Positions 1-12,138 of a DNA stretch of 64,000 bases are shown piece by piece. Both the position numbers and the translations under genes were made by a program. The stretch covers positions 1,632,392-1,696,391 of the forward strand of contig VXBA01003435.1 of assembly GCA_013399895.1 (NCBI GenBank). The letters are read 5' to 3'. The notes under the pieces are model-generated. The model searched no databases. It was not told the origin of the DNA and worked only from the letters and a program-made list of their open reading frames with translations. Position 1 is the first letter of the stretch; the number at the start of each line of letters is the position of its first letter. The stretch comes from Serilophus lunatus. Lineage: Eukaryota > Chordata > Aves > Passeriformes > Eurylaimidae.

Positions 1-269
1 ACAAGTCTTCTTACCAGAAGAGATGTTCTTAAAGCCTCGGTGAGGCCATATGCACATCAGAGTGGCTATAAGAACAGATCTGTTTGCCATGCACCATGGT
101 CTAATTCTCTCCTGGAGATGTAGCAGAGCCTTTTCAGACCTCTTCCCACTGAAGTGTACACATTCCTCATATAACAAGGCAGTAGAGATCATGCTAAAGT
201 AAACACAGATTTGTAAGACTCTTAATTTCATGAAGTGCTAATACTATTATTCCTCAAAAACACAATACA

Positions 270-343
270 AAACACCAAACACAATAATGAATTACAAAAT
301 GTATGTAAACACCAAACACAATAATGAATTACAAAATGTATGT
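270..343. repeat. Perfect tandem duplication, 37-bp unit, two copies
   Basis: Positions 270-306 and 307-343 are identical, beginning AAACACCAAACACAATAATG. It is an ordinary local duplication with no coding content. Confidence 0.95.
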
Positions 344-421
344 CTGAAAATAGTGCACAATTGTCAGCAAAAAGTCTGAGCTACAAAAAAGCAGACGTCT
401 TCTGGCAAAATACCATACTAG

Positions 422-500
422 TGTAATAGTTTGACCCTGGCTGGGTGCCAGGTACCCACTAAAGCTGTTCTCTCACTCCCCCCTGTAAATGGGCAGTTAA
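422..500 (-). mobile_element. LTR end fragment (avian endogenous retrovirus)
   Basis: The sequence starts TGTAATAGTTTGACCCTGGC and continues through GGTGCCAGGTACCC. I recognise it as the reverse complement of the 3' end of a common avian LTR whose terminus reads CCAGCCAGGGTCAACC..CACA. Only about 80 bp remain. The same LTR type, in the opposite orientation, appears to end at 17659. Confidence 0.6.
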
Positions 501-3500
501 CCACAAAATTGAATAAAGGTAGTTTGTCAAAATGACATAGAAACTTTTAACTGGTTGATGTAACTATGTGAAATTTCTCAGTGGCATAATTATTTTAAAT
601 TGGTCACTCCTAGACTTAATCTTTCTTTTTTTTTCCCTTTCTTAGTTACTAATTCCTTTAACAGCTTGCTGCCTTTCAATTAAAGGCATTTTTATTTTAA
701 AAATTCTTTATTTGCACGTTAAACTTGTAGAAAAATAAAGGCTTTTTTTATCCCCAGGTGACATTTTTTCATCTAGTTTCTGATATCAATTATATACTCT
801 CCAAATTCAAGCCACAGGAGTGTAATTCCATTTTCTCTTTTGGAAATTTTCAGAATTCTTTATTAGATCTTTTCCTTCCTTGGCCTAAAACTTCACATTT
901 GTTCTTCAAAATGGTAACTGTCTACACATAAAAATGCATGAAAAACATCGCATTTATAACATGCAATGTTGGATGTCACGATACTTTTGAGTTTGGGGGG
1001 CATATTTCTCTGTCAATATTCTTATGTATATTTTGTCTTTAGGAAGTTCACCAAACTCCTAAAGGACTTTATCCAGAGTCTTCACATTGACAGGAATATA
1101 TTTTAGCTTACCTTCAGTCCTGTTTTCCTGGTTTTTCTTCAATTTTACATCATCCTTTGTCTCTCTTGAAACTTTCAGTGATCAGTTTATCATCAACAAT
1201 AAAACTATGACAGTCATTTATGTTTGTAAGGTCCTGAGAATATTTCATAGCCAGATCAAAACCAGGTTTATCTTAATCAAGATATTACTTCCTAATCTTT
1301 CACTAATTTTGGACAATAAAGGCACAGATATATGTACTCAGGGATTCTTTGCAATTTCGACTTTTGCAGAAAGAATTTCTATGATGTCTACCAGGGAAAC
1401 AAACCATGTTGCAGCCAACAAACTCAACTTGCAACAAAATTGTCTTGGGAAGTCTCGGAGCTAACTGAACATATTCCTCTTTTTATTTCTTCATGGGAAC
1501 TCTGTCAACATCTAGTAAACACTGTATAAGCTTGGGTTGGCAGAGTGTTTCCTATGCTGTCAGGAGGTTGAGCACCTTTCTGGTAGTAAATGTGGGCTTG
1601 TAACTTGCCCCAAATCAAGCAGTCCAAGTTAAATGGGCCAGGCTAAAGGAGTAAGCTGCTGCTTAAAGAAGATAGTAAGCTACTAGTACACATTTCCTAT
1701 CTCCAGCCCCATTCAGCATGGCTGAGGAAATTTCCTGTTAACAAAGTTAAATTTCAGGCTGAAATTGCAGCAATGATAAATATCTGCAGTCACACAGCCT
1801 CCACCAAGGTGGAGAGGGAGTGGGTGGAGACAGTCTCTGCTCTCATCTTCGTATTCATAGCCACATGTACTTATTTTATTATCAACTGAAATTAATAATA
1901 GAAAATTAAGGTAGCTACATCATTAATAATATATCTTAAGAACAGCTCGAAATGCAGATGTGGTTCTGGGATATCTGCATCTACATAAGCATTGTCCCAC
2001 TGTTTACACTGTCCATGCCAAAAGACCTGGTTCTGTCACTTAATGAAAGGCAGCTCAACAACGAAGAGTAAATTCTTCATGATAATGATAATTTTCATAG
2101 GTTATGTTTTTGTTATTGCAGGGATTCTCTGAGGCAGTAATGGAGTGGTAGGAAAATGCTAATGCTTCTAAGATGAAAACTGACACAGTGCAAATTCTCT
2201 CATATCCACAGAATTAATCTGCACAAGTTAGCAAGTGTCTTCCTTAATTTAGATAAAGAAGTTTCATTGAGTGGGGGAGCAAACTCCTTAATGTGTCATG
2301 AGACAGGCAATATGAGACTTGTGCGCCATGCTACAAATGTTTTTCTTTCTCTTAAAAAATTGGTTTCTTGTGGGATATAGGAGCAGTGTCATAACAAGAG
2401 AGCATATTTGTATCAATGTCATCCAATCAAGTGAAGGAAAACATGTATATCAATGAAAACATATATTTCAAGGAAACAATATTTAAAGACTAAAATTCAG
2501 ATATGAAATCACACTATAAACCCTACTTTGAATCCCATATTTTTATTAAAATTATACAGAAAACAATAATCAGTAGTTGCTTAACCATTAATATTTTCTT
2601 CTAAAATAGACCAAGCTCAGAGATCAAGTCCAGAGTTGCACTGGACTGAATTTTAAGAGTCCTCTAATCTGCCTCATAAAACTCTAACAGCATGAAAGAT
2701 CAGGGAATACTAATCATGAGGTTTGGTTAGCACCCATCCTCTTCCCCTTTATGCTGAAATAATTACTTATTTCATGTTCAAAGCAATGGCCATGCCATTT
2801 TTGTGGAAAGATTCAGAATTCGTCTTAATTGAACTTAAAAAGGATATATAAAAAATGCATGTCATTAGGTGTAATTCTGAGTCTCCCATAGAGCCCTGGA
2901 GATCCCTGGCTCTGTGCAAGCCGGCTCAGTCACGTGAGGTCAAGCCTCCAGGGTCAATGGGCTCATGCAAATTTACATCAGTGGTGGGCAGGGCTTCTTA
3001 AACATTTAGGATATAGATTTACAGCATGTCAGTTACTACCTCTGTGAGGCAGATATGAAGCAGGAATAAATGACCATAGATCTTCTCATGTCCGTGAGAA
3101 TGATGCACAGAAACTTGTTCATGGAGCCAGGCTACATTCCCAGCAGCTGCTGCCAATGCCAACACCAGCTGAACAACTTAATTTTGGAAACAATCCACGC
3201 CTCAGAAATGTGTTCCCTCACTCTTAAATTTCTAACATGCAAGATTTTTTTGCTTTTAATCTAGGTTCAATCTGATTCAAAATAAAGGCAAGTTTGTATA
3301 TTAACAGCTCCTGTGACCTGGAAACACACAATCAGTGGCTCTACTGACCCACTTGCCTGAAGGATCTGCTTACATCAGGGAACTCATATTGTCAGATCCA
3401 TTGTGTGTAAATCAGGAAGAAAGTGGCAAACCCATACTTTACAGGTCAGAAAAATACCTTTTATATTTTACAAATCAACAGTATTTCTTTTAATTTACAT

Positions 3501-4770
3501 GAAAGGCCTCATTAGCTATATATTTCCAATTCCCAATAAATTATGAAGGAAATGGAGGAGAGAGACATAACACCACAAATATGTGAAGTATGGCAATCCG
3601 GAATTACGTACTGAAAATAGTTATTGAGAGACATTAATCACTGTACCTTCTAACCTGGCTTCAGGCCAGTACCTTTATTCTTAGTCTTTGCAAAGATTAA
3701 CAATCAGCCAATTTACATATTTGTAAAAGATTTACAGGTTCAGATTGTAGGAATGAGCTTCAGATATCCTTGTAAACTTCCTGTCTTTATTGTTCTTCCA
3801 AATTAAATCCTGGATTGTGTTCGCTTCCCCATCCCTTCCCTCCCCTCCCCCCAAATAAAATGAAATTTGCCCAACCATCATGTATAAATAAATAAAAATA
3901 ATACAAATACTTCGTATTTTGTTCTGACTTTTTCAGAACAGGGTCATTTTTTTTCTAAAACATATGCTAAGTAATTATAACTTTACTCATGAAAAAGGTA
4001 GAAGAATATAGTCCAAGGATAAAGATTGTATTTTTGTTTGCTGCTGGGTAGCAAGGCACAGCAGTGCCAGATTCTCGAGGGCTGGATTCTTACAGAGCAA
4101 ACTGAACAGTAGTAGCGTAAATTTACTTCTTCACCAACTGTTGGATACACTTTAAACAAATTGCCAGCATTTCAACAAAACTAAACTTTTTACTTTCCCG
4201 TTGTGTGATACAGTAACTTTCATGGAAAAAAAAAACACCCATGACATCACTGATCAACTTCTCTTGTTAGAAAAATTGTTGTTTCCTACCTGATTCGTTT
4301 AAAATCTAACTAAAACACACTTATCAATACAAAGAAAATTCTTCTTGAAAACAAGAATAACATTCCCAGCCCTGATACTCAAAGTAATGTTGATACAGTA
4401 CCAACTGTTCAGGCTCTCTATGTTTAACCCCCCAATGAAGGCAATACAACCCCTTTTTTCTGTCTCCTGTATTGAGACTGGCACAACTCAATGCTGGCTC
4501 ATCCTAAACATCAGCTTTTCCTATGGGGCACCAGCACTGAGCTTGCTGCTTTCGTTGGTGAGCAAGGCACATTCCTTCTGCCTGCCCAAACTGCCAGGGG
4601 GGAGCAGAGGCCACCTGCACAGCCCTGGTCCAAAGGAGGACTGATATCCTGACCTATGGTTTTCAAAACCTGACCTGTCTCCTCTGACTGCTGAGGTCAA
4701 GACAGTTTGGAATAGAGATTTCTGCTGTGAGTGTTAACAGCATCCAGCAAATAGATTTCACTTAGGGTCC
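501..4770. other. Gene-free 3' flank, nothing identified
   Basis: AT-rich unique sequence in which the only open frames are short and shadow-like. The segment at 2880-2990 is more GC-rich than its surroundings and contains CACGTGA and ATGCAAAT motifs. Otherwise I see no gene, RNA or recognisable repeat. Confidence 0.5.
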
Positions 4771-6180
4771 TTGTGCTCTAGCTATGTACAGATACTAAGT
4801 ACTGTTAATCCACTGCAGCCAAGTACGCTGAGTGCCACGATGCCTCTGTTAAAGTATATATATGTGGTGAGTTTATGCAGACATGTACCACTTTCTGCAG
4901 GTATTCTGAACAATGACAATGGGGGGTTAATAAGAGTTTCTGTCAGATTCTGGAAACTCTCCTGGCTAATCAAGCAGTCTGCAAATTCCTCTGTCACAAG
5001 GTTCAATGCCTCCACATTCCTTTGCAGAGTGTCAGGGTGATCTAACAACAGGAAACCTGCTGCTTCAGGTTGCAGAGCAACTAAGGGAAGAACCAATCTG
5101 TATTATAACAATTTGGTCTTCAAGCAGGCTCAAGTAAATGTTGCTGGGGATAGGCAATTTCTGGCCACAGCTGGGTGATGAAACTGAAAGCTCTCTGCAG
5201 CATTCAAGTCTTCATCATAAACCACTTTCTTATAGGTCCCCTCAGAGGCAACGGAATGGCTTAAAACTTTTCTAAAAAAACCAACCAAGCAAGCAAAAAA
5301 CAACAGAAACAAACAAAACCCTAAACCAAATGGGCTTTATTATGATATAAAGTGAGTCAGTGAGTTTCTATTACATTTTAAATAGAAAAAAATTAGCTAT
5401 TTAGGATGCTAATAAAATTAAATATATAAATATTAGCTCTTTATACATAGCTCTCCATCTCCCAAACAGTCCTTTATTCTGATCCTGGTTTAACTAGTTT
5501 TGTGGCTTTCTAACAACAATAAATTCTGCACAGCCTACTCTGATGCAGACAGTTTTTCCTTTGTCCCTGTCAAATGGCTAGCCAGCTGCTCCCTGCTTCT
5601 TGCAGCAGTTCTCATCTCTGAGCTACATGTTCCCAGCTTTGTGCCCTGATCTCTTGTTAACCATCCCTGACAGCTCTTCAACCTGCCCAGTCCCTCAGCA
5701 CACTTGCTCAAGAGCAATTTCTCCCATCTTACCTCCTTTCCAGCTGGCTGCAGCCAATTAAGTTTCTATTTAAATGATCAGCATGAATATATCTGTAGCA
5801 ACAAATCAAGTGTTAAATCCGCCTGGCTCAAATTTTTTCAACACTGTGGACCAATTGGCTTTTGGTGGCCATCACTCAGGGTAAGATTAGTTAGACTCTG
5901 CTGCTCAGCCTTGGAGGCAAAGGGAACTGTGCTGTCCATGGCCTTGTTAAAAGCCATTAATTCTGTCAACATCGCCTTCACTCGTCTTCCCTCTTGACAG
6001 GCCATGAAGCAAACTCAGCAAATTCAGCTCTGGACAATACTTGCACAGAGAGAGCAAGCAGTGCCACCAGGGCTGTGCTGTTACTGCCACATTTTGGCCA
6101 CCTCAGAAGTTCGTTTTGACTCCTGGCTGTCTTCTCCAAGGCTGAGGTGACACACATCAGCCCTTTTCCCTGCAAACGGA
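4771..6180. other. ORF-rich block of unknown nature
   Basis: Several protein-like frames of 60-104 codons occur on both strands. On the minus strand these include 4782-5096, 5130-5312, 5535-5717 and 5978-6175, and a frame near 5850-6000 contains MLTELMAFNKAMDSTVPF. They are interrupted by stops and shifts of frame. I match none to a known family. It may be an old repeat, a decayed retrocopy or a conserved noncoding element. Confidence 0.3.
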
Positions 6181-8469
6181 CTGTAAGAGGGCTGATATTG
6201 TCCCCTAAATTCGAATGGCATCACCAAACTTTGAGAAAGGCACATGCAGATGTACAGAGGAGGTCAGGGATACTGTGGATATGGCCATTGCAAGTAAGGT
6301 CTATCCCTTTAAAAAAAACCAAACAAACAAAAAAACCCAAAACAAACCAAACAAAAAAAAAATTAAAACTCATCATCAGAATAGGCTAAGCTGCAAAACA
6401 ACATTCTTTGTAAGTTCATGCCCTCTGTTATCAATACTGTAAGCAATGGAGCTATAATTACAATAATTAGTGAGGAAACTCCTTACCTAGTGCAATTTAA
6501 CATTGACTAATTCCTATAACTGAACATACTTGCTTTACAGCTAGTAATAGATGTGTCATAAGCAGTGGCTATGTCACATTCAGGCAGCGGGGTGAGTTAC
6601 AGCTGAGTATAACCCAATAAACACATTGTGCTCTTCTTAGCTGAGTTTCAAAAGACTGTAGACAAGATTCCCTAATTTCCTACTAATTCACTTAATTTTA
6701 ACTGATTTTCCATTTACATTATTTTTTGCCGAAGTTCTTTGCAATGGTTCTCCATTGTTTGCTGTAGTATGATTTGACAAAACTTTCTTACAGACAGCAG
6801 ACAAGCCATCAATACATTGCAATAGAACCACAGTCTATAGAAAATACTTGCTGTATTTGAAACATAAGGTTGTATAAAATTCAAAGTTACAACACAGCAA
6901 TATAAGCAACTATTTGTAATACTCAAAGTTTCTCATAAGCTCTGCTATTTCAAAGGCCAGTAGAACTTGAAAGGTAGTGAACTATATAAGTATAAAATAT
7001 TTACACTTAGAAGTAACATTTATACTTACAAACTTTATAAGTATAAAACATTTATCACTTAAGGCAGAGTTTGGTAAGATTATTTAGGGGGCTACATAAT
7101 GCACCATTAGTACATAACAGGAAAGAATTCTTTGTTAAAACTTCTCAGTAATCTGTGTCTTATCACATCCTAAAGGAAAGAAAGAAGGGCTTTTTTTTTT
7201 TTTTTCCTTTTGGATGGGAAGGATTCATATCTCTTTCGCCACAGATTCTGAATTATTAGTACTTTTTTGTTTAAACTAATATGTATATCAAAGGAGTTTA
7301 CATTAATCAACTGTTAGTCACTATTTTTAACAACTCAATAGAATATCCACCAAAACCAAACATAAAAAGATGACATAAATACAATCAATGCAAATTCATT
7401 CAGAAGGTGAATAACTGGTAGTCATTCAGCCTTAGTTACTGCATCTATACAACTTTCCTGCCTCTGGGCAGTGGAGCTGAGCCTTGTTTGCAGTATCTGA
7501 AGTAGCTTTTTCACAGGAAGAACGAAATTTTCCAGTATTTCCTTTTTTTCATCTCACTCTTCTAATATCCCATAATTTCTGTCTCTCTGCTCTGTCTTTC
7601 TTTTCTATCTGCTCCTCAGTGGACTTGCTGTCAGGCTAAATTACAAAAAAAAAAAAAGAATTAAAAATGGTTTCTTTGCCTGCTTAATGGGACACAGCCC
7701 TTACAGCTCAATTCCTTTCACCACAGTGAGAATTTTTTCACCATCAGACAAACATATTACTTCAGGAGGAATGGAGAAGTTTTCAGCCATGGCTTTTCAA
7801 AGGACTCTGCTTCATTAATATATTGAAAATCTTCAGGCTTCACAAAAATTACATCGTCTGTGTCATTGTCTCTAATCTGAGTACAAAAATGACCTAATAA
7901 CATTGGTTCATTCCTCAGATAATGAAATAAAACTATTAGTATTGTAGTCCTGAGGTTCTGAAGTTTACCAGATTAGAAGGACTACTTGCTTAAAGGGTGG
8001 TTTAAGGACAAATTTCTCCCAAAGGAAGAGTAAGGAATTAAATGTATCTAACTTTTTCTACTTGGAAGTTTAAAAAATCCTTTGAATACAGGACTGTTTA
8101 CAGAACTTCTCCTAAATTTTTTCAGTTCATATACCATCATATACCATGTTTCATCTCAGAAAATTGAATAAGGAAACAAGATCCATTAGATGACTAAGGA
8201 TCTGATTTTGTTACTGCCAAGGGAAACCACAGTGAGAAAATTGATGAAAATAAAATGTTCAGAACATGTGAAACTATGAAAATTATCCTAATACCAAAAC
8301 CAGTTAGACAATAGAGAAGATATCCAGATCAGTTCATGCGAGTTCTAGGTGGAAGCAAGATCTGAGGACAGACTAAGTGGTGATAAGACTGGTCATATGT
8401 GATGATGACACAACAAGCTTTTCCGAGGTCTGTGTGTTGTGATGGCGAAGCAGAGGCAGTATCTCTGTG
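6181..8469. other. Gene-free flank with A-rich and T-rich runs
   Basis: Low-complexity A/C-rich sequence lies at about 6308-6362 and a run of about 15 T near 7191. Nothing else is identifiable. Confidence 0.5.
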
Positions 8470-8578
8470 TCTAAGTGACAACAAGGTGTGTGGGTTGAAG
8501 TTCCACCTGAATAAGAGGAAGAACTTTTATACTGCATGGGTGACTGCAAACTGATTGCTCATCTGAACGCAATCCTGT
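8470..8578 (+). mobile_element. CR1 LINE 3' fragment, left part, split by an LTR insertion
   Basis: The segment resembles the CR1 3' region ('GAGGAAGAACTTTTATACTG', then 'CGCAATCCTGTGCACT'). It resumes at 9936 beyond the LTR and runs to a CR1-type tail. Its left boundary is uncertain. Confidence 0.6.
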
Positions 8579-8583
8579 GCACT
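8579..8583. repeat. Target-site duplication, left copy (GCACT)
   Basis: The 5-bp sequence GCACT directly precedes the TG at 8584 and is repeated directly after the CA at 9930. Confidence 0.8.
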
Positions 8584-9930
8584 TGTGGCAGTTTGAGAGG
8601 TGCTGGGATCTCTGGGGGGTGGTCAAGGGGGGTCCTTGGGCTTTGGCGGGGGGAAAAGAGTGTAAGAAGAGCCCACTCACCTGTAAAATTCTGTTTTCCC
8701 TTAAGGGACTGCTCTCCCCATCCCTGGCTTTCTCCGGGTCCGCTGGGGACCGGGGTACCCTCGCTCCTGCCTGCTTTCCCCAGGGCCGGGGTGGGGACAG
8801 CGGCGGCGGCTTCTCGTTTCCCCTGGACCCCCACCGGGCCCTCCGGGAGCCAGGGCCAGGACGGCCCTCGTACCTGCCTGCTTTGCCCCAGGAGTGTGGG
8901 GCCGGGGCCGAGGCCAGTCCCAGTTCCCACGGGCCAGGGGGCAGCAGCAGCCACGGTACCAACTACCAGCCGCCGGGATGCAGCCCCCGGGACTGTCTCA
9001 TGGCGCGTGTGGTGCGCGTGGGGCGGGGCGGGCAGTGGCCCAGGGGCACGGTCATGGGGGAGCCCTGGCGTGCCCATGGGCGGCGGCGGGGCGGCGCGCA
9101 CGATGCACGGCCGTCCCCTCAGTCCTGGGGGCAGGCGGCAGTCCCGAAGCAGCCACAGCCGGGAACGTGAGCACGGCAGCTGCTTGTAGACAGCGGTGGG
9201 GGCCAGCGCTGACACTGTACTGGCGCCGGGGTGTCCCCGAAATGCCGCGGCCAGGAAAACAAAGATGGCGCTGGGGCCCTGAGGGCATGGTTTTTCGGCG
9301 GGAAAACGCCAGAAACAAGGCGGGGCTCGGCCCCGCTGACCAATGGAGAGACAGCTGGGCCCGGAAGAAGGCAGCGGGATCCACGCGAGAACTAGAGGGC
9401 TTAAAAAGCCGAGGACTACAGCCCTCCCCCTCTTCCTCTTCAGCTGCTGGTCCAGGGGAGAAGCACACAGCTCCTCTCCTCCTCGCTCTGAGGCCCCGCA
9501 GCGTGACTCCATAAATTTCTCTCAGCACGGGAGCAATTTTCCAGCTTGAAAGCAAGTAGCCACTTCAGAGAGGTGGTGGAAGGGGGGGCGTTTTTCACTT
9601 CTTTTTGTGTTCTTCAGAGAACCTCAAGGGCTGGAGCGTGATTCCGGCAGAGAGGGAGGGAGAGAGATGGCTTCCCTACCCCTCCCCCTGTTTTTCTCAG
9701 CTAGTCATCGAGCTGGGACAGCAGTTCCCTTTCTGTTCTTGTCCCTTTTTTTCCTTTTGTGTTTTCTGTGTGCCAAGTGTTTCTCTGTGTAATTTCGGGG
9801 TCCCTATGGGTTATCCCTTCTTCCCTGTTTTAAACTCCCAGTAATAAACTGTTCACCTGCTGCTAATTTTGTTCAGTTTTCCATCTTTATTGCACGCCCT
9901 AAACCAAAAAAAGTGGTTCAAACCACCACA
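8584..9930 (+). mobile_element. Solo LTR, 1,347 bp, GC-rich, inserted in a CR1
   Basis: The element begins TGTGGCAGTTTGA and ends TTCAAACCACCACA, imperfect inverted termini of the TG...CA type, and is flanked by GCACT on both sides. A five-base duplication is typical of ERVL-type integration, though not proof. Promoter-like signals run in plus order: a YY1-like AAAGATGGCG (9261-9270), CCAAT (9340-9344) and TTAAAAAG as a TATA variant (9401-9408). An AATAAA follows at 9843-9848, giving the expected U3-R-U5 order. No gag, pol or env sequence is present, so it is a recombined solo LTR. CpG content is high between about 8750 and 9350. Confidence 0.85.
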
Positions 9931-9935
9931 GCACT
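9931..9935. repeat. Target-site duplication, right copy (GCACT)
   Basis: Identical to 8579-8583 and directly follows the terminal CA of the LTR. Confidence 0.8.
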
Positions 9936-10022
9936 GTGATCTGGGATGGTCTTGCATGAGCAGGGAGGTTGGACCAGATGATTCATGTGGTCCCTTCCTG
10001 TATTATCAATTCTGTGATTCTG
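9936..10022 (+). mobile_element. CR1 LINE 3' end, right part of the split copy
   Basis: It contains GAGCAGGGAGGTTGGACCAG, then GGTCCCTTCCTG, and ends ATTCTGTGATTCTGG. This is the canonical CR1 3' terminus and continues the fragment ending at 8578. Confidence 0.85.
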
Positions 10023-10028
10023 GTAGAT

Positions 10029-10068
10029 GTGTGTATATATATATATATTTCTATATAAAATACATATA
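10029..10068. repeat. AT dinucleotide-rich microsatellite
   Basis: GTGTATATATATATATAT followed by AT-rich imperfect repeats directly after the CR1 tail. Confidence 0.8.
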
Positions 10069-11674
10069 ATATTTCTTGTTGTTTGCTGTGTCAGGAGGTT
10101 CTATAGCAGCTTTTGGGTTCCCAAAAATTCTTGTAAAGTAGCTTACATATATAATTCAATAAACATGATAGAGGGTCTAGTTATCAAGAACACTTAGTTT
10201 TTATTCAAAACTCCAGGGTTTTATGCAGCTAGCTTATGGCTAAAAAGAACCAGGCTCCTTAGTAGGACCACAACAGTGTTGGGGCTTCTGCTTTAAAACT
10301 GAATCCCTATTTTAGTTCTCTCAGAATTAACTGTTAAAAAATCTGCCATATGAACTAAAATCATGAACAATGGGAGAACATAAATTCGGTACTTTATTCT
10401 AGGTTCTTATTATTTTGATACAGTCATTAGGCTAAATATGATACAATGACGAATACAAAATTTCAGTTTTTGCCAATGATTTGAGTATCAGGGCACTTGC
10501 CCATTCCAGATGCTTTCGAGGAATGCTGGACACAAACCCAAGCAAAAGCAGACAGAACTATGATTTTGTGAAGAACTAACAAGGCTTTCTCTGCTTAAGA
10601 GCTAGTTAAAAAACAGCTGATAGAGAGGACAACAAAAGGACCCCAACAACCATGATTCATCAAATACTTTCATATTGCTTCATATTGAATCACAAATGAG
10701 GACGCAACCTGTTACATATTCCTCTGAGTTCTTGAAATCCTTTTTTCCAGCTACCAAATTTTCACCACCAAAACAAGCTGGAAAACCTTTTCCTCCAGAG
10801 ACATGTTCAACTTAAAGAATACTATGGAACAGGATATAAGTTATGAAATCCACTGAAATAACTTAGTTAAGTAAGTTATGATTAAAGTTTATGTCCTTTG
10901 GAGGCTTTTTTTTTTAATATCAGCACCACCTGTTTCCTAATTTATTTATATTCCAGTCTGGCCTACAAGATTCAAACTGAAACTGTGACCACATTGCATT
11001 GAAGGTTTAATGTCTAGTTTCCTTCTAACTTGAAAGCTTGTCTTTATCTTGAAAAGGAAGAAACAAAAATCAAACCCTGAAATAAAACAACCAAAATAAC
11101 ATTAAAACTTCTTTTCATTTACTCTAGCAAAATGAATCTTGCTTTACCACTACAATAAGTGAGAGGAAAATTAGGACAACTGTCAGGAGTCTAAGTACCA
11201 TTTAATGTAAAATAAAAACATCTCTTTTTCCAGTTGATTTTAAACTAAAGATCTTTCACTGGCACAAAAGACATAATGGTTTGGATCCTCTGCCTGAAAA
11301 AATGGGTGCTCAGCTATAAAAAGCAGCATGGAATACTTTGCAGTTGCACACCATCATTAACTTGAGCATCTCGTGGCACATCTCACTGACTCACCATTTT
11401 ACTGAGGCAGAAATCAAGACACGTGGAGAGAAAAGTCTGCCATTTTGACAGCAGCCTGTCAGTGAGAGGGCTTCCATGTTACAATGGCTAGCTTTCAACA
11501 CAGTTTATTTCCAGTATTTGAAAATTTATGTTCATCCAATACAGTGTTTTTCTTCATTGCACAACATCTGTTTTTATTAACTAGCCTTTACTTCACCTCT
11601 TTGTCTAATTTCCAACTATAGGTATCATAAAATTGTGTCCGAGATTTGAGACTAATGGTTTACCACTAAATGAC
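10069..11674. other. Gene-free flank, nothing identified
   Basis: AT-rich unique sequence with no frame, RNA gene or repeat that I recognise. Confidence 0.5.
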
Positions 11675-12138
11675 TGTAGTGGTTTAACCCCAACCAACAA
11701 CCAAGCACCACACAGACACTCACTCCTCTACAAGCAGGATCAGGGAGAGAATCAGAAGGGTAAGCGCTAGAAAACTCATGGGTTGAGGTAAAGGCAGTTC
11801 AAAAAGGAAGGCAAAAGCCATGCACACCAGCAAAGCAAAACAAAGAATTAATTCACTGCTTCCCATGGGCAGGCAGGTGTTCAGCCATCTGTGGGAGTAC
11901 AGGGGCCCGTCACACTCAACAGTTACTTGGGAAGACAAATGCCATCACTTCAAACATCTCCCCCTTCATGCTTCTTCCCCCCACTTTGTACACTGAGCAT
12001 GATGCCATATAGTGTGAAACATCCCTTTGGTCAATTCAGTTCACTTGTCCTGGCTGTGTCTCCGAGTCAAATCCAAAACACAGCCCCGTACCAGACACTG
12101 TGGAGAAAATTAACTCTACTCCAGCTGAAACCAGCACA
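11675..12138 (-). mobile_element. ERVK-type solo LTR, minus orientation, internally deleted
   Basis: The plus strand starts TGTAGTGGTTTAACCCCAAC and ends AACCAGCACA. Read on the minus strand this is the common avian LTR that begins TGTGCTGGTTT and ends GGGGTTAAACCACTACA. Internal landmarks are present: GCCATCACTTCAAACATC, GATGCCATATAGTGTG and CCCTTTGGTCAATTCAG. Compared with the family as I remember it, about 150 bp of U3 are missing between the GGCTGTGTCTCC and AATCCAAAACACAG landmarks. Flanks AATGAC and AAGACA are at best a decayed duplication. Confidence 0.78.

Noticed and set aside
8471..9555. Long open frames (up to 317 codons) on both strands
   Set aside because: They overlap in five or more frames inside the GC-rich solo LTR, are rich in Gly/Pro/Arg/Ala, match no family and arise because GC-rich DNA lacks stop codons.
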